NCBI GenBank assembly: GCA_012517325.1
Contig: JAAYVF010000013.1
Span: forward strand, 1 to 64,000
DNA from: Myxococcales bacterium
GTDB taxonomy: Bacteria > Lernaellota > Lernaellaia > Lernaellales > Lernaellaceae
Direction: 5' to 3'
Length of the DNA stretch: 64,000 nt
Shown here: piece after piece, positions 9,961-18,805 of the stretch
Layout: each line of letters begins with the position of its first letter
Position numbering within the stretch: the first letter of the stretch is position 1
Position numbers and translations under genes: made by a program
The notes under the pieces: model-generated
Seen by the model: the letters and a program-made list of their open reading frames with translations, nothing else
The model's database searches: none
Told to the model about the DNA's origin: nothing

Positions 9961-10068
9961 GCAAACACACCTCGTGAATCGATCCCTGAACAGCAATTAC
10001 CTTCTAGCAGCAAGGATGGGTCCGGACAAGGGGGTGAGCGCCGGCTCCACTACGCTGCCGGAAAGCCC

Positions 10069-10593
10069 TCAACTATCCCTATCTTGTTGATTTTTCATTC
10101 TTTGTCGGTAAAACCGCCGACACTGCCAGTAGATCAACGGCGCGGCGAGGCGACGGCGAGTGAGGATTTTCGGCCGACCGGCGAGCCCTCCGCCGAACCC
10201 GGCGAGGACCGAACGCGGCTCGAGCCAAGCGGCGCTACCAAACCGGTCGTACACCAGGACGGCTCGCGAGCCGAGAATCCAGGGCAATAATTTCAGTTTC
10301 CAGAAGCCGGATTCGCCCGATTCGATCAGGCAGACCGCATCGAATCGCCCGGCCCGCAACCGCCGCAGCAGTCCGCGTTTTCCGCCGCGCGGGTTGTCGA
10401 TCGTTTGGTCGACCGGCAGATCGGCCGGCAGATAAGGCCGCATGTCTTTTTGCAACAGCGCCGTCAACCGCGCCCGGGGAAAACGGCGCCGCGCCTCGGC
10501 CGCGACGTGCGCCAGCAAATCCGGGTTGCAGGTCTGCACCAGCAAGATGTCGCGCAACGAATCGGGCTCGGTGCGGCTCCACAGGAATCTCAT
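10069..10593 (-). CDS. Short GT9/heptosyltransferase-like protein
   Basis: A 174-aa protein that begins MRFLWSRTEPDSLRDILLVQ and has a Rossmann-like half: 'ILLVQTCNPDLLAHVAAEAR', 'FDAVCLIESGESGFWKLKLL', 'RAVLVYDRFG'. This recalls the N-terminal half of GT-B heptosyltransferase (GT9) proteins, but at about half their length and without the donor-binding domain. It may be a stand-alone acceptor-side protein or a remnant. Its ATG (10591-10593) overlaps the stop of the large glycosyltransferase gene by 3 bp (ATGA pattern), so it is translationally coupled to that protein and probably works with it. Confidence 0.65.
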   Translation of the reverse strand: MRFLWSRTEPDSLRDILLVQTCNPDLLAHVAAEARRRFPRARLTALLQKDMRPYLPADLPVDQTIDNPRGGKRGLLRRLRAGRFDAVCLIESGESGFWKLKLLPWILGSRAVLVYDRFGSAAWLEPRSVLAGFGGGLAGRPKILTRRRLAAPLIYWQCRRFYRQRMKNQQDRDS

Positions 10594-13500
10594 CCGATCG
10601 CCTCCCGCCAGGTTCGCGCCAATTGCGCGGCGATCGCGTCCCAATCGTACTTCATCTCGACCAACCGCCTGGCTTCCCCCGCCAATCGCGCCGCCGTTTC
10701 CGGTTCGTGCAGTAGGCGCAGACACGCCCGCGCGAAATCCGCCGGATCGTCCGCCAGCAACAAGTGGCGGCCGTTTTCGACGGCGAGGCCTTCGCTTCCG
10801 ACGGTTGTCGAAATCACCGGCGCGCCGGCCGCCATCGCCTCGAGAATTTTGAGGCGCGTGCCGCTGCCGCGCCGGATCGGCGCGATGAAACCCGCGCATT
10901 CCGCCCATAACGGTCGCAGATCGGCGACGAACCCCGTGACGCGAATCGTCGGATCGTTCGCCAACCGCCGCACTTCCGCAGGCGGATCCGCGCCGGCGAC
11001 GATCAGCCGCGCCGACCACTCGGCGTCGCGGACGCGCGGCCAGACCTCGCGCGCGAACCAGGAGATGCCGTCGGCGTTGGGCGGGTGGCGGAAATTGCCG
11101 ACGAACAACAGCTCGCGGACGCCGGGCCGGCGCGGCAAAAAAGCGAATCGCTTCGTATCGACTCCGTTGGGCGCCACGCGCACGGGCGTGGATGACAGGC
11201 GGCGGCAAGACGCGGCGTCGGCCTCGCTCATCGCCAACAGCAGGTCGGCCCGCGCCGCCGCCTCGGCCTCATACCGGAACATGCGCAGCATTTCGTACCG
11301 CGCCGGCAGCCGCGCCGGCCACCGTTGCAGTTCGGCGGCCCGTTGGTAGGCGACGTGGTAGACATCGATCTCGCTGATGACTTTTTTCGCGCGGACGCCC
11401 GTGGGCAGAAAATGCGCCAGGATCGGATATTCCACCTGGATCAGATCGTAATCCTCCTCGCCCGCCAGCCGGTCGATCGCGCGGGCGAAATCCTCCGAGG
11501 CGAATTCGGCAACGCTCGCCGGCCACCAAAGCGGCGCGACGTCGGGCGCGCCCCGCCGGTGCAGATGCACCCGCGGAAAATATTTTTCCAGCTCCTCCCG
11601 CGCCGCCAGTTCGGCGTCGCGCTCGACCATCGCCGCCAGGTGGATCTCATGGGTCGCCGCCAATCGCGTCAGCAATTCCCACATTCGTACCGCGCCGCCG
11701 TGCGACGGCGGATACGGGCAGTACGGCGCGAGGGCCAGCACTTTCGGTCGCAGGCGCGGCGCCGCCGGTTGTGACCACCGTCGTAGATCCCAAACGCGCG
11801 ATCCGGCCTGAAATATCTCCGGGTCCGCCCGCCGGATCGGCCCATCTTGTCCCCGCTCGGCGATCGCCTCGGGCAGCTTTTCGATCGCGGCGGCGAACGC
11901 CTTCGCCGAAATTTTTCCCCGCCACACGGCCGCCGGCAACGAACGCCAATGCGCCTTCCAGAGCGTTTCATCACGCAAGTTGCTCCACGTGAAGAGCAGT
12001 CGGTTGCGTTCGAAGATCGCGTCGATCTCCGCGGGTGAAGCGACGCGGTCGATCGTGCCCCGGTGTCGATGACGGGCCCGGCTGCGCGGTTCGAAAAGCA
12101 CCTCGTAACCGGCGCGCCAGGCGCGAAAAGACAAATCCACATCTTCGAAATAGAAGGGGTGATACATCGAGCGAAATCCGCCCAGGGCCAGAAACGCCTC
12201 GCGGTCGAAGGCCGAGGAACCGCCGCCGGCGTAAAGGATCGAGCGCGGCGTCTCGCCGGGTTCGTGCCGGTGCGTCAGGTGCAACCGACCTCCGGTCCAG
12301 TGCCCGACGGTGAATCCCGTTTCGAGGTCCGCCTTCGCCGCGTCGGTCATGGCAATGGCCGAGGCGACCGCGAAGGCGCCCGTTTCCCACAACGTCCGCG
12401 CCGACCGTTCCAGCGCGCCGGGCAGCAGTTCCATGTCGTTGTTGCACAAATAGACGACCGGCCGGGTCGCTTCGCGGACGCCACGATTCGCCGCCGCCGC
12501 GAAGCCCTCGTTCGCCGCCGAATGGACGACCCGGATTTGAGGATGCGTCGCCGCCAGCCAGTCCGGCGTTTGATCCGTACCGCCGTCGTCGACCACCAGA
12601 ATCTCCACCGGAAACGGACAACGGGCGGCCTCGGCGAGCACCGAGGGCAGATGCTCGGCCAGCAGGTCGTGTCCATTAAACGTCGGGATGACCACCGAAA
12701 GGCCGGGCGGCGGGCCGGGTCGCGAAGTCAAAGGTGGCAAAGCGATGGGCGCCGGCGACGGTACGTTATCCAGGCGCTTCCGACAGCGACCCGCGACGAA
12801 CCAGGCACGCCAAAATCGCGGCATCCGGCCGATCAGCCGCAGCGTAGTGGGCAACCAACCAAGCAGTTCAACGATCAATCGAAAGAAAAAAAAAGAGGCG
12901 CGGCCGATCCCACGGCCCAACCGCCGCAGCAATGCCCCGACCGGCGCCAGCGCCGTTTGCAGGCGATAACCCCAGCCGGCGCGGGCCTGATCGCGCTCGC
13001 GCGCGGTCAGTACCAGGCGGACATTGCGGTTCTGCACCTGTTCGGCCAGCTCCCGCGCGCGCCGGTCCAGTTCCGTTCCCCAGCGCGTTTTCTCTTCCAC
13101 CTCGCGCTGCAGGGCCAGGATGCGCTGTTCGCGGTCGGCCATTTCCCCATCGCGGGCCGCCAGGTGCGCGCGCAGATCGTTCAGGTTTTGCCAGTAGGGA
13201 ATTTCGATCAACCGTGCCGCTTCCGGCAACATTTGTTGGCCGCAGACCGCGATCCAGTAGTCGGCGCTTTCCGGCGCGGCGGTGACGGCCTCGGTCGGTC
13301 GGTCCGCAGCAAACAGCATTCCGGAAAAGCGCCGCTGCCCGAGCAGTTGCACCCGTGCGAAATGCGATTGCAACAAGGCGGCGAATTCGTCGCGCCGGAA
13401 TTCCCGCACATGCCAGGGATTGGGCGTTTTCGCGGGGCGATCGGCATTGGGCGTGGAGACGAACGCCAGCCCGTCGGGCGCCAGCAGCCGCCGGATTTCG

Positions 13501-13856
13501 GCCGCCAGCGTTTCCGGTTCGGCCAGGTGTTCGATCAATTCGAAACAGACGATCAGATCGAACGAGGCGTCCGGCAGTTCGGTTCGCCGCGCCTCGCCGA
13601 CGAGAAAACGCAACCGCGGATCGGCGTAGTGCGCCCGGGCGTACTCGATGGCCTCCCGGCTATTGTCCAGCGCGGTCGCGTCGACGGCGCCGGCCGCGAT
13701 GAACAGATCGGCTCCATACCCACAACCACAACCCAGATCGAGCACCCGCTTGCCGGCGGCGAACGGCGCGGCGAGCCGATAGCGCGCGAGATGCTCCCAA
13801 TACAGATCCCGTTGGGCCGGATCGTCGGGAACCAGTCGCTCCCCGGTGAATTCCAT
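10590..13856 (-). CDS. Methyltransferase-GT2-GT4 multidomain glycosyltransferase
   Basis: A 1088-residue cytoplasmic fusion. Residues 1-190 are a class I SAM methyltransferase (motif I 'VLDLGCGCGYGADLF' at 38-52). Residues 220-290 are a charged coiled coil. Residues 386-640 are a GT2 glycosyltransferase ('SVVIPTFNGHDLL', 'VVDDGG' at 421-426, 'CNNDME' at 471-476, 'FYFEDVDLSFRA' near 568). Residues 703-1088 are a GT4 enzyme ('SHGGAVRMWELL', 'VAPNGVD', 'LLFVGNFRHPPNADG', 'RRGSGTRLKILEAMAAGAPV'). The arrangement fits stepwise extension and methylation of a surface glycan, such as an O-antigen or capsule chain. The ATG at 13856 has no strong ribosome-binding site. The stop overlaps the next gene. 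Confidence 0.9.
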   Translation of the reverse strand: MEFTGERLVPDDPAQRDLYWEHLARYRLAAPFAAGKRVLDLGCGCGYGADLFIAAGAVDATALDNSREAIEYARAHYADPRLRFLVGEARRTELPDASFDLIVCFELIEHLAEPETLAAEIRRLLAPDGLAFVSTPNADRPAKTPNPWHVREFRRDEFAALLQSHFARVQLLGQRRFSGMLFAADRPTEAVTAAPESADYWIAVCGQQMLPEAARLIEIPYWQNLNDLRAHLAARDGEMADREQRILALQREVEEKTRWGTELDRRARELAEQVQNRNVRLVLTARERDQARAGWGYRLQTALAPVGALLRRLGRGIGRASFFFFRLIVELLGWLPTTLRLIGRMPRFWRAWFVAGRCRKRLDNVPSPAPIALPPLTSRPGPPPGLSVVIPTFNGHDLLAEHLPSVLAEAARCPFPVEILVVDDGGTDQTPDWLAATHPQIRVVHSAANEGFAAAANRGVREATRPVVYLCNNDMELLPGALERSARTLWETGAFAVASAIAMTDAAKADLETGFTVGHWTGGRLHLTHRHEPGETPRSILYAGGGSSAFDREAFLALGGFRSMYHPFYFEDVDLSFRAWRAGYEVLFEPRSRARHRHRGTIDRVASPAEIDAIFERNRLLFTWSNLRDETLWKAHWRSLPAAVWRGKISAKAFAAAIEKLPEAIAERGQDGPIRRADPEIFQAGSRVWDLRRWSQPAAPRLRPKVLALAPYCPYPPSHGGAVRMWELLTRLAATHEIHLAAMVERDAELAAREELEKYFPRVHLHRRGAPDVAPLWWPASVAEFASEDFARAIDRLAGEEDYDLIQVEYPILAHFLPTGVRAKKVISEIDVYHVAYQRAAELQRWPARLPARYEMLRMFRYEAEAAARADLLLAMSEADAASCRRLSSTPVRVAPNGVDTKRFAFLPRRPGVRELLFVGNFRHPPNADGISWFAREVWPRVRDAEWSARLIVAGADPPAEVRRLANDPTIRVTGFVADLRPLWAECAGFIAPIRRGSGTRLKILEAMAAGAPVISTTVGSEGLAVENGRHLLLADDPADFARACLRLLHEPETAARLAGEARRLVEMKYDWDAIAAQLARTWREAIG

Positions 13857-13919
13857 CGAATCGCGAATCCTGTCGGTTCGGCTCCGGCGCGCCGGCGGTC
13901 GGACGCGGGTCGGGTCCGG

Positions 13920-14141
13920 CTAAAATACCGCGTAGATGAACGGCAATACGGCGCTGCCCTCGGTGAAAAAGATGAACAGGCTGAGCAGCAGCAACACCAA
14001 CACGATGGGCGTGATCCACCACAGCTTGTAATCACGCAAAAAGATGAAAAATTCCTTCACCAGGCCGGGTGGTTTTGCGGGCAGCGGCGGCAGGTCCGAC
14101 CGCGCTTGACCTTCTTCGATTTTCTCGTTCTTCTCGCTCAT
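13920..14141 (-). CDS. DUF5989-family small membrane protein
   Basis: A 73-aa protein with a charged N-terminus and one strongly hydrophobic segment. The core 'FLRDYKLWWITPIVLVLLLL' and the end 'GSAVLPFIYAVF' match the DUF5989 pattern. Such proteins are often found in gene clusters for modified or carbamoylated sugars, but their function is not established. The ATG at 14141 follows GAGGGGGAG. An upstream in-frame start would add 18 residues with no matching signal. It lies between two enzyme genes of the cluster with gaps of about 50-60 bp, which fits an operon. Confidence 0.75.
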   Translation of the reverse strand: MSEKNEKIEEGQARSDLPPLPAKPPGLVKEFFIFLRDYKLWWITPIVLVLLLLSLFIFFTEGSAVLPFIYAVF

Positions 14142-14191
14142 CGCGCTCCCCCTCGAAAGAAAGACCGACCGGCGGGCGATCGGCGTTTTGC

Positions 14192-15604
14192 TCAAATCGC
14201 GGTCACTTTCTCCAACGTCGGCAAATCGAGAATCTTGATCAATGACAGCGGCCTACAATCTAACACATCGGCTTCCTCGGAATAAAGTCGCCGGCATTCC
14301 GGACAGCGCCGGTCGACCAGCCGCGGCCGGTCCAGTCCGCCGTAGGGACAGGCGACCAGGCAATCGCCGCAACCGTCGCAGGTCGTCTTGACCGGCAGGC
14401 GCGGATCGGTCGGCGCCAGCGCCTCTTTCGGGCAGGCGGCGACGCATTCGGTCCGGCAGTCGCCGAAGACGCAGCGCTCGGTGAACACCACGCAGTCCGG
14501 ACACGCCATGCTTTCGTCCGGGTCGGCGGGGGCCGGCGCGGAAAAAAAATGAACGGCAGGCCCGACGGCGCCGACGCTGTCCCGCAAATCCAGTCGGTCG
14601 AACGGCCGTGGCGCCTGGAGCGTCAGCAGAACCTGGCCGGCCAGCTCGGCCGGCAATTCGATGAGCCCATTTTCCGCCCGCAACGCCAGACCGTTGCAGA
14701 GCACGCCGCCGGAAAAACCGCGCAGCGCCAGGTGGTCGTGCCGCGGGTCTTTGCGCACCAGATAAAATCCGCCGCCGAGATCGCGCAGCGGATCGGGTTT
14801 GGTCAGCCAGGCGAAGGCCGCCCCGCCGAACCAATGCGTCAGCCGTTTTTCGGTTTCCGGGTCGTCCGGCGAGCGATGCCGGGAAAACCAATCGGGCGCC
14901 GGCGTGTCGCCGTTGGATCGCGGCTGGTAAAACCATTTCATCGGCAGGTAGTCGGTAAAGAGATCCGTCAACTCCACCATGGTGAAGTCCCGGTCGACCA
15001 CTCCCCACCGGCTTTCGTTCAGGCCGCCGACGCGCGCCAGATAGGGCAACAGGCCCAGGCGCAAAAGGGTTTTACGCCAGCCGCGCAACTCCTGACCGGC
15101 GGCGGTCCGCCAGAGCGGGATTTGCAGTCGCCGGCGGATCGGTTCGTCAGCCAGAATCAGGGAGCCGTTGACCGCCAGCACACGCCGGATTTCGGCCAGC
15201 AACCGATCGGGTGTGGCGAAATGACGCAAAGCTCCCCAGAGCAGGACGGTGTTGAACGACGAGGCGGCATACGGTAGCCGCTCGGCGTCGGCGGCGACGC
15301 GGCGGCGCGGCGCGGCCAGGCCGAGCAGGCGCGCCATGGCGCCCGCGCCCTGCAAAGCGCGGCGCGACAGGTCGAGGGAAACGCTCGGCAGGCCCATCTC
15401 CGTTTCGAGCAACATGCCGTTGATCCCGTATTCCGCGCCGATTTCCAGCACCGGCGGACGCAACACTCCGGCCATCGCCGCGGCGCTGAAAAACGTCCGG
15501 CGCCAGGGCAAGGCACGGCGGTACCAATCGGCGTTTTCCTTCGCGTTCCAGTAGTGGTTGCGCCGAAAGACGATTTCCGCCCGTTTTTCCGGAGTCTGTT
15601 GCAT
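14192..15604 (-). CDS. SAM methyltransferase fused to a 2x[4Fe-4S] ferredoxin domain
   Basis: A 470-aa protein. Residues 50-155 form a methyltransferase core ('PVLEIGAEYGINGML', 'VAADAERLPYAASSFNTVLL', 'EIRRVLAVNGSLIL'). A middle region of no recognised family follows. Residues 366-440 are rich in cysteine: C378, C383, C387, C391-Pro and then C409-x2-C412-x2-C415-x3-C419-Pro, a bacterial-ferredoxin pattern, plus C368/C371 and C434/C437 pairs that could bind metal. This fusion is unusual. A redox-linked or radical step with the neighbouring radical SAM protein is a reasonable guess, since its stop and this start overlap by one base (TGATG). Confidence 0.8.
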   Translation of the reverse strand: MQQTPEKRAEIVFRRNHYWNAKENADWYRRALPWRRTFFSAAAMAGVLRPPVLEIGAEYGINGMLLETEMGLPSVSLDLSRRALQGAGAMARLLGLAAPRRRVAADAERLPYAASSFNTVLLWGALRHFATPDRLLAEIRRVLAVNGSLILADEPIRRRLQIPLWRTAAGQELRGWRKTLLRLGLLPYLARVGGLNESRWGVVDRDFTMVELTDLFTDYLPMKWFYQPRSNGDTPAPDWFSRHRSPDDPETEKRLTHWFGGAAFAWLTKPDPLRDLGGGFYLVRKDPRHDHLALRGFSGGVLCNGLALRAENGLIELPAELAGQVLLTLQAPRPFDRLDLRDSVGAVGPAVHFFSAPAPADPDESMACPDCVVFTERCVFGDCRTECVAACPKEALAPTDPRLPVKTTCDGCGDCLVACPYGGLDRPRLVDRRCPECRRLYSEEADVLDCRPLSLIKILDLPTLEKVTAI

Positions 15605-17226
15605 CAGCCTTTCACCGTCAGCGAAACGCGGCCCACGTCGCCGCCTCGTTGCTCGAACCAGGCGACGCCTTCCTGTACCATGGCCAAAACCAGCCGGTAG
15701 CGGCCGGGTTCGGCCGGCGCCGTCACCTTCAGCGGCAATGTCGTTTCCTCGCCGGGATGCAAATCAGTCGCCAGATAGACGCGCGGATTGTTGTCGAACG
15801 CGAGCATCCGGCCGCGCGTATCCAGCAAATGATAACCCAAACCGACCGCGTGTTCACCCGCAATATCCCAGGCCGGCCAGGGGATCCGGCTATCGTTGCG
15901 GACCGTGACCGGAAGCAGAAAACTTTCGCCCGGCCCGATTGCCGCGGGCCTTTCGCCTGCCCGCAGGGAGACGCGCATCGCCTCGTCCGGCAACGGCGCG
16001 GGGCGACCGGCGCGAGCCTTCCAGCGCGCGGCTTCATCAGTCAGCATCGTCTGGCGGCCACGCGCGAGATCCAGATAGTTGCCGGCCGCAAGCTCGTCGG
16101 TCAGATAGAGAAAATGACTGGCCTTGGGGCAATGTGCGCACCCGTTGACGAGTGGATCGGCCTCCTCCGGCCGCAGAGCGAACGACTCGCGCCTGAACTC
16201 GGCGTAGGCTGAGCCCGTCCAAATTTCCTGAAACGTCCGCTCAGTCAGCCGGCCCATTTGATGATGGCGAATGTCGGCCGACCGCAGACAACAGGGAAAC
16301 ACGGTGCCGTCGGCGTCGATGTAAGCGGCGGCGTATCCTTCCAGGCAATGAACTCCGGAACGATCGGGAAAAGAATCGCCGGCGGCATCGCCGCCCGTTG
16401 TTTCGCCCGACCGCTTCGAACCGGTCGGTGGACGCAGTACCGCCGCCACCTGAATCGTCTGTTTCGCTTCGCGGCCGTCGTCCTCGACCCGCCGCACGGC
16501 TTCGCGCGCTTCGTCAAGTTCAGCCGCCGAAAGCAGCAGGTCGCGATGCACCTCGCGCGGCTGGATCAACCGGTACTGCACTTGCGCCGCGCCGATCTCC
16601 CGTGACAGTTCCGCCAGGGCGGCGATTTCATGCCGATTGGTCCGGTGCACGACAAAATTGAGCGAGACGAAGGCGCCCTCGCCGGCGGCCCATTCGTTAA
16701 AGCGCCGCAGGAGCGAGACGATACGCGCGAAATCGCCGGGCCGTGCCCCGCGATGCACCTGCCGATACACCGCGTCGGTGGCGGCATTGAGCGACACCGC
16801 CACGTGCACGCCCTGGCGCGCCCACCGCCGGACCAGGTCCTCGTCGAGCAAGGAACCGTTGGTGCAAACGGAACAAGCCAGGCCGGCGTCCCGCACCGCG
16901 GCGACCATGGCGGGCAGTGACCGATACAACAGCGGTTCACCGCCGCCGGTGAAGCTGATCTGCTCGACGTTCGCCGCCGCCAGTTCCGCGATCACCGCCG
17001 TCAGCCGTTCCGGCGGCATTTCCTCGTGGATCGTCGGCTCGTGTGGCAAGGCGCAAAATTGACAACCGTGGTTGCAGCGATAGGTCGGAATGATCCCGAC
17101 TTCCAGCGGACCGGTCAGCGGTCGCTGCCGAAAGACGCCCTGGCGCACGAGATATCGCCGGCGGGCTTTTTCCAGCTCCCGGACGGGATATTCGCTATCG
17201 CTCAAGGGGAATCGCATTGGTTTCAT
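15604..17226 (-). CDS. Radical SAM/SPASM protein with C-terminal beta-sandwich domain
   Basis: A 540-aa protein. The radical SAM cluster motif is C51-x3-C55-x2-C58 ('CNHGCQFC'), followed by 'SFTGGGEPLL' (SAM-binding GGE) and 'VCTNGSLL'. A SPASM region with 'CLEGYAAAYIDADGTVFPCC' and a later 'CAHC' supports auxiliary Fe-S clusters. Residues about 430-540 look like an Ig-like or carbohydrate-ABC-type beta-sandwich ('LPVTVRNDSRIPWPAW', 'GRYRLVLAMVQEG'), which is odd for this enzyme type. Related enzymes modify peptides or sugars, so the substrate is unknown. The start is uncertain: ATG at 17226 or 17217, neither with a clear ribosome-binding site. It heads the cluster running down to 10069. Confidence 0.85.
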   Translation of the reverse strand: MKPMRFPLSDSEYPVRELEKARRRYLVRQGVFRQRPLTGPLEVGIIPTYRCNHGCQFCALPHEPTIHEEMPPERLTAVIAELAAANVEQISFTGGGEPLLYRSLPAMVAAVRDAGLACSVCTNGSLLDEDLVRRWARQGVHVAVSLNAATDAVYRQVHRGARPGDFARIVSLLRRFNEWAAGEGAFVSLNFVVHRTNRHEIAALAELSREIGAAQVQYRLIQPREVHRDLLLSAAELDEAREAVRRVEDDGREAKQTIQVAAVLRPPTGSKRSGETTGGDAAGDSFPDRSGVHCLEGYAAAYIDADGTVFPCCLRSADIRHHQMGRLTERTFQEIWTGSAYAEFRRESFALRPEEADPLVNGCAHCPKASHFLYLTDELAAGNYLDLARGRQTMLTDEAARWKARAGRPAPLPDEAMRVSLRAGERPAAIGPGESFLLPVTVRNDSRIPWPAWDIAGEHAVGLGYHLLDTRGRMLAFDNNPRVYLATDLHPGEETTLPLKVTAPAEPGRYRLVLAMVQEGVAWFEQRGGDVGRVSLTVKG

Positions 17227-17274
17227 TGTGCCGGGGAATCGCGCCGCGAGCAATCAGCTTCGGTCAAGCGGCCC

Positions 17275-18771
17275 TTATGGAACACTGAACGCCTCGGGCG
17301 ACACCTGCACCAGGCCGTATGGCCCGCCGACAAAGATTTTATCCATGAGCGCATTGAAATATACCACCTTGGCTCCTGGAAAGATCTTCACCGAGCCCAA
17401 TCGTTTCGTGGTTTCCAAATCAAACGCCAGCAACTCGCTGCCCCCACAGGCGGTGGCGTACAACCACAGTCGCGTCGGATCGACGGCAAACCGGGAAGTC
17501 CAATAACCGATTTCGATGGTGCGTTTGGTTTTCAAGGTTCGGGAATCGAGCACCGCGATCGTCTTGCCCAACGATCCGACATACAGTTCGTTTCGCTCGG
17601 GCAGGCCCGCTACTTGCGAAACATTCGGCAGCAGCCGTCGTTGCCTCATGGCAAGCAGCGCCTCGTCGTATCGGTATAAAAACAGATAATTGGCGGCATA
17701 AACCACCCTTTCGCCCGGCATCCAGAACAACGTAGTAAGAAGAAGCCTCGCGTCGAATTCCCGTTGCCGAACCAAGGCCAGATCCTTGGTAAACGAGGTC
17801 AGGCCATGATAAAAATCCAGGACATGAATCTGCTCGTCATCGCAATAACCATTAACGTAAAATCGCTTGTTGATGCGCAATCCGTTCCGCACCTGATAAA
17901 GCGGAGAACGACGGACGATTTTCCAGGCCGCCAGATCGATCGTCATCAACTCGGCCGGCTGTTCGACGGAGCCGACCGTGGCCAGATGCAGCAGATTCGG
18001 CTGTTGCCGATCCGGCGCGTAAAAGGCTGCGAATCCGGGCAACTGCCACTTCGAGATTTCCATCGTCGTCAAATCGATCCGGTCAAACTGGGATTGCCGG
18101 CGAGGCAGAAGATACAAATTGCCCGGTGGAAGAGCATAAAGCGCCACATCCTCATCCAGGTAATACTGTCCGCTCAGACCATTTACATACCGAAGGCTTT
18201 TTTCGCGATCTTTCGCTTCAAGATACCCGATCACCTTCACTCCCGCCTGTTTGGCGATGTCGTTTGGCATCGTCGCATCGAAGGTTTTACGGTCGGACAC
18301 TTGCGAGAAAACCGGATAGTAAACCAATGACAATAGGGTGAAAAAGAGCGAATGAAACAAGGTAATAAGGAAAAGCAGGTTGGGGAGCGGTTTTTCACGG
18401 CGTTGCAAAAGTATCCTTGCGATAACTGCCGAAACCAGCAAGGGGAAGTAGAGGACAGCCCAAAATGGATGGAGATAAATCAGGTACCCGATAAAGATAA
18501 GCGAAAAAGGACAAACACTTAAAAAAAGATAAACGCTCGGGGCGCCGCGAAGCCATGACTTTATCAGCCACCGGTTCAAGCCGACCAGAATGAAAAAAAA
18601 CAGAATAAAGAGGATCCAGGAAATCGCTTCGGGAGGATCGGTTTGATAAAAGAGGGGAAATGTCTGGATCCCCCAGATCGAAGCCGCGATGGTCAGGATC
18701 GCGATCAAGACGCGCCGCCAGACGGCGGGCGGATGTTCCCGGGGTGGTTGTCGCTCTTCCATCGGCGTCAT
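17275..18771 (-). CDS. Membrane protein with extracytoplasmic beta-propeller
   Basis: A 498-aa protein. Residues 18-155 hold about five hydrophobic segments ('VLIAILTIAASIWGIQTF', 'ISWILFILFFFILVGLN', 'FWAVLYFPLLVSAVIA'). Residues about 185-498 consist of short repeating beta units of YVTN/NHL type ('TIAVLDSRTLKTKRTIEIGY', 'LLAFDLETTKRLGSVKIF', 'LMTIDLAAWKIVRRSP'), which predicts a propeller on the outer face. I do not recognise a named family. The start at 18771 has GAGGGCG upstream, and a second ATG lies 9 bp on. It is followed downstream by the radical SAM cluster in the same direction, but base composition here is more AT-rich than in that cluster, so joint transcription is uncertain. Confidence 0.7.
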   Translation of the reverse strand: MTPMEERQPPREHPPAVWRRVLIAILTIAASIWGIQTFPLFYQTDPPEAISWILFILFFFILVGLNRWLIKSWLRGAPSVYLFLSVCPFSLIFIGYLIYLHPFWAVLYFPLLVSAVIARILLQRREKPLPNLLFLITLFHSLFFTLLSLVYYPVFSQVSDRKTFDATMPNDIAKQAGVKVIGYLEAKDREKSLRYVNGLSGQYYLDEDVALYALPPGNLYLLPRRQSQFDRIDLTTMEISKWQLPGFAAFYAPDRQQPNLLHLATVGSVEQPAELMTIDLAAWKIVRRSPLYQVRNGLRINKRFYVNGYCDDEQIHVLDFYHGLTSFTKDLALVRQREFDARLLLTTLFWMPGERVVYAANYLFLYRYDEALLAMRQRRLLPNVSQVAGLPERNELYVGSLGKTIAVLDSRTLKTKRTIEIGYWTSRFAVDPTRLWLYATACGGSELLAFDLETTKRLGSVKIFPGAKVVYFNALMDKIFVGGPYGLVQVSPEAFSVP

Positions 18772-18805
18772 TCTGTTCTGCGCCCTCGCACCGGACCGGC
18801 TGGGG

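Noticed and set aside
10069-11208. A 379-aa gene in the GT9-like frame
   Set aside because: The first 205 residues are out-of-frame sequence of the GT4 domain; the coupled ATG at 10593 is the real start.
12063-14285. A 740-codon plus-strand frame opposite the methyltransferase-GT2-GT4 gene
   Set aside because: Arg/Gln/Gly-rich antisense product with no motifs, spanning several genuine genes.
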